From the NCBI RefSeq assembly GCF_003688405.1, contig NZ_REFC01000011.1:868001-932000 (forward strand): DNA of 64,000 bases. Direction: 5' to 3'. Every line of letters begins with the position of its first letter. The stretch's first letter is position 1. Origin of the DNA: Ulvibacter antarcticus (GTDB lineage Bacteria; Bacteroidota; Bacteroidia; Flavobacteriales; Flavobacteriaceae). The notes under the pieces were generated by a model. The model saw only the letters and a list, made by a program, of their open reading frames with translations, made no database searches and was not told the DNA's origin. This document shows, piece after piece, positions 59,568-64,000 of this stretch. A program made the translations under genes and the position numbers.

Positions 59568-60959
59568 ATGGCTTCGACTTTACAACCTAAACAAAAAGAG
59601 TTATTCGGACATCCGGTAGGGCTTTATGTACTGTTTTTCACAGAAATGTGGGAGCGTTTTTCGTATTACGGAATGCGCGCGATTTTAGTACTTTATCTTG
59701 TAGCAGAATCAACCGGTGATAACGAGGGATTAGGTTGGAGTAATGGAGAAGCATTGGCCTTGTATGGCTGGTACACCATGTTAGTATATGTTGCATCTAT
59801 TCCCGGAGGATGGATAGCTGATAAGTTTTTGGGTCAGAAGAAATCTGTGCTCTATGGAGGACTTCTGCTTGTAGCAGGTCATAGTATATTGGCAGTTGAG
59901 CAAATGTGGGCTTTTTATACAGGTCTTGGATTGATCATTGCAGGAGTTGGAATGCTAAAGCCGAACATTTCGACCATGGTTGGTGGATTGTACAAGCAAG
60001 GAGATATTAGAAGAGATAAAGGATTTACAATTTTCTATATTGGAATTAACATCGGTGCATTTTTATCGAGTTTAATCGTTGGTTATGTTGGAGAGGTTTA
60101 CGGATGGCATTATGGATTTGGATTAGCTGGAATTGGTATGGCATTGGGCCTTATCCAATACCTTTTAGGACAAAAGCATTTAACCCATGTAGGTAATTAT
60201 TCGGGTACTTCAGATAATCCTGAAGAAATAGCAGCAATGAAAAAGCCGCTTACAAAAATTGAAAAGGATAGAGTAGTTGTATTGTTTATTTCGTTCTTAT
60301 TAGTAATTGTCTTCTGGGGTGCTTTTGAGCAAGCCGGTGGGTTGATGAATATTTATGCTTCAGAAAAGACAGACAGAATGTTAATGGGCTGGGAAGTTCC
60401 TGCCTCTTGGTTCCAGTCATTAAATGCAATGTTTATTATTATATTAGGAACAACCGTAGCGGGTTACTGGGCAAGCCGAAAGCTTAAAGGAAAGGTTTCT
60501 ACCTCTTTATTTAAAATGATCATCGGATTAATTATTATGGGGACCGGTTTCTTTTTTATGACTGCCGCAGCAGCTCAGTTTAATAGTGATGGTTCTTCTG
60601 CAATGTATTGGTTAGTATTGGCTTATTTATTCCACACTGTGGGTGAACTTTGTCTTTCACCTGTAGCATTATCTTATATTACCAAATTAGCGCCATTGAA
60701 ATATGCTTCATTAATGATGGGTATATATTTCGCAATGACTGGTTTTGGAAACAAACTCGCTGGTTTATTGGGAGAAGCTTCGGAAGATTTGGGAGAGTAC
60801 ACAATATTTACAGGAATCGCAGTTTTCTGTGTAATTTTTGGAATATTAGTGATGTTATTCAGAAAGAAATTAGAGCATCTAACACATGGTGCAGAAGATA
60901 ACGAGCGTAAGATGATGGAGCAGGAGGGTTACGAACTAGCCGACGAAAAGATTAATTAA
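59568..60959 (+). CDS. POT-family proton-dependent oligopeptide transporter (copy 1)
   Basis: 463 residues with about 12-14 helices. The POT signatures are FFTEMWERFSYYGMRAILVLYL (ExxER motif) at the start and the FYIGINIGAFLSSLIVGYVGE region near 160. GELCLSPVALSYITKLAP is the second conserved motif. POT proteins import di- and tripeptides with protons. Located directly after the dipeptidyl peptidase gene, it likely imports the dipeptides that enzyme makes. A paralog follows after 18 bp. Confidence 0.93.
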   Translation: MASTLQPKQKELFGHPVGLYVLFFTEMWERFSYYGMRAILVLYLVAESTGDNEGLGWSNGEALALYGWYTMLVYVASIPGGWIADKFLGQKKSVLYGGLLLVAGHSILAVEQMWAFYTGLGLIIAGVGMLKPNISTMVGGLYKQGDIRRDKGFTIFYIGINIGAFLSSLIVGYVGEVYGWHYGFGLAGIGMALGLIQYLLGQKHLTHVGNYSGTSDNPEEIAAMKKPLTKIEKDRVVVLFISFLLVIVFWGAFEQAGGLMNIYASEKTDRMLMGWEVPASWFQSLNAMFIIILGTTVAGYWASRKLKGKVSTSLFKMIIGLIIMGTGFFFMTAAAAQFNSDGSSAMYWLVLAYLFHTVGELCLSPVALSYITKLAPLKYASLMMGIYFAMTGFGNKLAGLLGEASEDLGEYTIFTGIAVFCVIFGILVMLFRKKLEHLTHGAEDNERKMMEQEGYELADEKIN

Positions 60960-60977
60960 TTTTTAAATAACTCTCCT

Positions 60978-62765
60978 ATGAATACAGATATAGAAAATTT
61001 ATTTAAAGACAAAGTTTTAGGGCATCCCGCAGGACTTTTTATACTTTTTTTTACCGAAATGTGGGAGCGATTTTCATTCTATGGAATGAGAATTCTCTTA
61101 GTGCTTTTTTTAACGGCACCGTTATTAAGCGATAATCCTGGTTGGGACTGGCCTCGCGAACATGCATTGGCACTTATTGGTACCTATGCTTCCTTACTAT
61201 ATTTAACACCAATTATTGGTGGATGGATAGCAGATAAAATTACAGGTTACAGAATGGCAGTGGTCATTGGATGTATAATTATGACCTTAGGCCATGCGTC
61301 CATGGCTATGGAGACAACAACTTCATTTTATTTAGGACTTGCACTTTTGGTGATTGGTACTGGTTTTTTTAAGCCGAATATTACTTCAATCATTTCTGAA
61401 ATGTACAAAGGAAAGGAATCCAAAAAAGATGGCGCCTATACTTTATTCTATATGGGGGTGAATGCCGGAGCTTTTTTCGGAATGATGCTTTGTGGTTATT
61501 TGGCCGAAAATTTTGGATGGTCCTGGGGCTTTGGGCTTGCAGGTATTTTTATGTTTTTCGGAATGCTTCAGTTTTTAATGGCAAATAAAATTTTCGGTGA
61601 AATTGGTGCTAAACCTTCCAAAGTACATGAAGTGGAAATTCCACAAAACATAAATGAGGAAAGACCCGAATTACGTCAAGATGAAGACAATGTAGCGATC
61701 AAATTAAATCCGTTCACAATGTTTGATTACATTCTCATTGTATTATCGTCTGTTGGAGGTTTGTTGTATCTCTTCAACGATCCTATGGAAAAGATTTACG
61801 AAACATCATTGGTGCCCTTTGAGATTGGTGGAATGAGCGGAACAAACATCGTGGTTCTCTCAGCGCTGTTTATGTTCCTTATTCTATTGGTTACGCGTAT
61901 TTCGCGGTATTTACCAATAGTTCGGGACCGACTTATTGCTGTGTCAATTTTTGGTCTTTTTACGGTTTTCTTTTTCGCATTTTTTGAGCAATCATTGGGA
62001 TCGATGACGCTCTTTGCACAGGATTATACCAATAGAAATCTAACAGGGGATTCTGCAGCTATATTTAAGGTTGTAGATGCCCTTTTAACAACAATTCCAC
62101 TAATAATAATTACCTGGGTAATTTATTTACTTGTCAAAAAAACCTATACAAGAATTGGTTTATCAAACATAGCATTGGTAATCGCTTTTTTAGGAATATG
62201 GGGATTAGTGATTTTCCGTTTGGCAGATAAGTTTTCACAAACAGAATTAGAGGTAGATGCTACTTGGTTCGGAATTCTTAACTCATTTTTTATTATTACG
62301 CTGGCTCCCATTTTTTCAAAATGGTGGGAAAGCAAGTACAATCCAAGTGCCGCAATAAAATACGGAATAGGATTAGTGCTACTTGGACTTGGTTTTGCCG
62401 TACTTTCATACGGTGCTTCAGATATTCCTTCGGGAGCTATGACAGCTTCAGTGAGTATGGTTTTCTTAATACTGGCATATTTGCTACACACTATGGGTGA
62501 ATTATGCCTCTCTCCATTGGGTCTTTCTTATTTAAGTAAATTGGTTCCGGCACGTATGATTGGTTTTATGTTCGGGGTTTGGTATCTCGCAATTGCCGTA
62601 GGACAAAAAGCGGCAAATACAATGGGTGGAATGATTGATAAAATATCGGCAGAGTATTCTATGGGTACTTTCTTTCTAATTTTTACCCTGATTCCAATTG
62701 GAGTTGGATTGATTTCTATCATGTTAAATCCGGTGCTTAAAAAGTTAATGCACGGCGTTCGCTAG
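60978..62765 (+). CDS. POT-family proton-dependent oligopeptide transporter (copy 2)
   Basis: 595 residues. FFTEMWERFSFYGMRILLVLFL and FYMGVNAGAFFGMMLCGYLAE are the same POT motifs as in copy 1, and GELCLSPLGLSYLSKLVP is present near the C-terminus. It is ~130 residues longer than copy 1, mainly in the loop and helix region at 215-330, which carries extra hydrophobic segments. Substrate preference may therefore differ. It ends just before a strong terminator that closes the peptidase-transporter unit. Confidence 0.92.
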   Translation: MNTDIENLFKDKVLGHPAGLFILFFTEMWERFSFYGMRILLVLFLTAPLLSDNPGWDWPREHALALIGTYASLLYLTPIIGGWIADKITGYRMAVVIGCIIMTLGHASMAMETTTSFYLGLALLVIGTGFFKPNITSIISEMYKGKESKKDGAYTLFYMGVNAGAFFGMMLCGYLAENFGWSWGFGLAGIFMFFGMLQFLMANKIFGEIGAKPSKVHEVEIPQNINEERPELRQDEDNVAIKLNPFTMFDYILIVLSSVGGLLYLFNDPMEKIYETSLVPFEIGGMSGTNIVVLSALFMFLILLVTRISRYLPIVRDRLIAVSIFGLFTVFFFAFFEQSLGSMTLFAQDYTNRNLTGDSAAIFKVVDALLTTIPLIIITWVIYLLVKKTYTRIGLSNIALVIAFLGIWGLVIFRLADKFSQTELEVDATWFGILNSFFIITLAPIFSKWWESKYNPSAAIKYGIGLVLLGLGFAVLSYGASDIPSGAMTASVSMVFLILAYLLHTMGELCLSPLGLSYLSKLVPARMIGFMFGVWYLAIAVGQKAANTMGGMIDKISAEYSMGTFFLIFTLIPIGVGLISIMLNPVLKKLMHGVR

Positions 62766-62782
62766 TGCACAATAGATTAGTA

Positions 62783-62817
62783 AAAAAAACGTTCCATTTT
62801 TGGAACGTTTTTTGTTT
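62783..62817 (+). terminator. Terminator of the peptidase-POT unit
   Basis: ACGTTCC (62789-62795) and GGAACGT (62802-62808) form a perfect stem extended by A/T runs on both sides and ending in TTTTTTGTTT. It lies 18 bp after the POT stop. It also shows that a TTG at 62800 is not the start of the next gene. Confidence 0.88.
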
Positions 62818-62847
62818 CATAATATTACGCTCGAAAAAACACAGTTA

Positions 62848-63390
62848 ATGAATAAATTAGTACTTGTTATATTCTTATTGGTTGTAGGATCTGTAAGCGC
62901 TCAAAAAATTAATTGGATGTCGATGGATGAGGCACTAGCTGCTCAAACCAAAGTGCCTAAACTTATTATGGTCGACATGTATACTAATTGGTGCGGACCT
63001 TGTAAAATGATGGACAGAGATACCTTTAACAATCAAGATGTGGCAGATTATGTGAATGAACATTATTATGCCGTTAAGTTCAATGCTGAAGGAAATGATG
63101 TAGTAAATTTTAATTATCAAACCTTCTCGAATCCTGATTACAACCCCGCGAAGGCGAACAAGAGAAATGGATTACACGAATTTAGCCGTTATGTAGGTAT
63201 TAGGGCATATCCAACCGTGGTTTTTATTAATAATGATATGGAAGTGATTACAGCAGTAAAGAGCTACCTAACACCACAAGGACTTGAATTATACCTTAAA
63301 GTATTTGCAACTGGAAAATATTTGAGCTTAACTTCTCAAGAAAGTTTCAATGCTTATTCGAAGAATTTTAAATCTGAATTTAGGGGATAG
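62848..63390 (+). CDS. Secreted thioredoxin-like protein (tandem copy 1)
   Basis: 180 residues from ATG 62848, placed after the terminator and followed by a signal peptide (LLVVGSVSAQ). The thioredoxin fold has the active site NWCGPCKMMD and the cis-Pro motif RAYPTVVFIN. A conserved insertion after it contains NPDYNPAKANKRNG. It probably reduces or isomerises disulfides in the periplasm. A paralog follows after 29 bp with the same layout. Target proteins unknown. Confidence 0.9.
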   Translation: MNKLVLVIFLLVVGSVSAQKINWMSMDEALAAQTKVPKLIMVDMYTNWCGPCKMMDRDTFNNQDVADYVNEHYYAVKFNAEGNDVVNFNYQTFSNPDYNPAKANKRNGLHEFSRYVGIRAYPTVVFINNDMEVITAVKSYLTPQGLELYLKVFATGKYLSLTSQESFNAYSKNFKSEFRG

Positions 63391-63419
63391 AAATTACCAC
63401 TAAATACGACCTATACATT

Positions 63420-63959
63420 ATGAAAAAAATACTACTACTTTTTATTATTCTTATTACCACAGGAGTCTCCGCGCAAAAAATACAATGGATGACCATGAAT
63501 GAAGCTTTGGCTGCTCAAAAAGTAACGCCAAAGAAGATTTTTATGGATGTTTATACCGTCTGGTGTGGACCTTGTAAGATGTTGGATAAAAACACCTTTA
63601 GCAATAAAGATGTCATTGAATATGTAAATGAGCATTATTATGCTGTAAAGTTTAATGCGGAAGGAACTGAGGAGATCATTTTCGAAGATTTTACCTACAC
63701 AAATCCTAATTATCAGGAAGGGCGAAAAGGTAGAAATGCAACGCACTTTTTTGCCGATGCCCTCAAATTAAGAGGATATCCGAGTTTGGTGTTTTTTGAA
63801 GCAGACGGAACTTTAATTCAGGCACTTCCAGGTTATAAAACGCCGCCACAATTAGAGGTATACCTAAAAATGATAGGAAGTGGGGATTATAAAAATGTTA
63901 ATACCGCCGAAGCGTGGCAGGAATATCAGCAAAACTTTAAAAGTACATTCAAAGGGTAG
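63420..63959 (+). CDS. Secreted thioredoxin-like protein (tandem copy 2)
   Basis: 179 residues with signal peptide MKKILLLFIILITTGVSAQ. The layout is that of copy 1: VWCGPCKMLD active site, KDVIEYVNEHYYAVKFNAEG strand-helix, a NPNYQEGRKGRNA insertion and RGYPSLVFFEADG around the cis-Pro. The shared sequence in both active site and insertion indicates a tandem duplication. The two may have divided substrates or redox directions. Nothing else lies in the remaining 41 bp of the window. Confidence 0.9.
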   Translation: MKKILLLFIILITTGVSAQKIQWMTMNEALAAQKVTPKKIFMDVYTVWCGPCKMLDKNTFSNKDVIEYVNEHYYAVKFNAEGTEEIIFEDFTYTNPNYQEGRKGRNATHFFADALKLRGYPSLVFFEADGTLIQALPGYKTPPQLEVYLKMIGSGDYKNVNTAEAWQEYQQNFKSTFKG

Positions 63960-64000
63960 CGTTTTTAGTTAAGTGTTTCTCTACTCGATGATGAGAGCTC

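Overview
The window reads as chromosomal DNA of a marine-type member of the Flavobacteriaceae (Bacteroidota). The evidence is AT-rich DNA, five large secreted proteins with type IX secretion (Por) C-terminal sorting tails, Bacteroidota-type promoters (TTG, 17-19 nt, TAnnTTTG), a mevalonate pathway, and flavobacterial families such as GYDIA-type GHMP kinase, DPP4-like S9B peptidase and POT transporters. There is no rRNA operon, prophage, insertion sequence or CRISPR array. The only intact RNA gene I can support is tRNA-Phe.

Layout. 0-1 kb: 3' truncated membrane AraC-type regulator. 1.4-6.7 kb: four minus-strand genes (a barrel protein, an RCC1-repeat protein and two repeat proteins), three of them with type IX sorting tails and two with a 155 bp identical 3' segment. 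7-13 kb: mevalonate pathway (mvaD, mevalonate kinase, a UbiA prenyltransferase) interrupted by two paralogous type IX-sorted proteins. 13-17 kb: nitrilase, an RluB-like protein without the catalytic Asp, and a membrane MutS-like ATPase. 17.4-20.7 kb: speA-speB-deoxyhypusine-synthase-like polyamine operon. 20.8-36 kb: mixed envelope and metabolic genes (glycosyltransferases, LpxR-like deacylase, M28 peptidase, polyferredoxin plus flavoprotein, DUF547, hemerythrin, S74 protein).

36.6-45.0 kb is the most notable part: ten co-directional minus-strand genes that look like an extended arsenosugar pathway. They are a peroxidase-like CxxC protein, radical-SAM ArsS, periplasmic rhodanese, nucleotidyl/glycosyl transferase 1, purine nucleoside phosphorylase, ArsM methyltransferase, a PiT phosphate transporter with a Cys-rich loop, a fatty acid hydroxylase/sterol desaturase family protein, a DUF547 lipoprotein and glycosyltransferase 2. 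ArsM, ArsS, PNP and the two transferases fit known or proposed arsenosugar chemistry. The hydroxylase and DUF547 genes suggest an extension into membrane or lipid chemistry (inference).

46.0-46.7 kb holds an intact tRNA-Phe embedded in an array of tRNA-Phe fragments, each carrying the same 16 bp palindrome. 46.8-54.7 kb is a conserved envelope block (coaX, barrel protein, TPR, lptC, small membrane protein, CNNM/CorC, PpiD-like foldase). 54.7-57 kb completes the mevalonate pathway (GYDIA kinase, class II HMG-CoA reductase). 57.3-64 kb has an S9B dipeptidyl peptidase followed by two POT peptide transporters, a plausible peptide-use unit, and two tandem secreted thioredoxin-like proteins.

Two genome-scale signals stand out: the octamer TTCCGAAG/CTTCGGAA, counted by eye about 53 times, and palindromic interspersed elements, one of which lies in frame inside mvaD.
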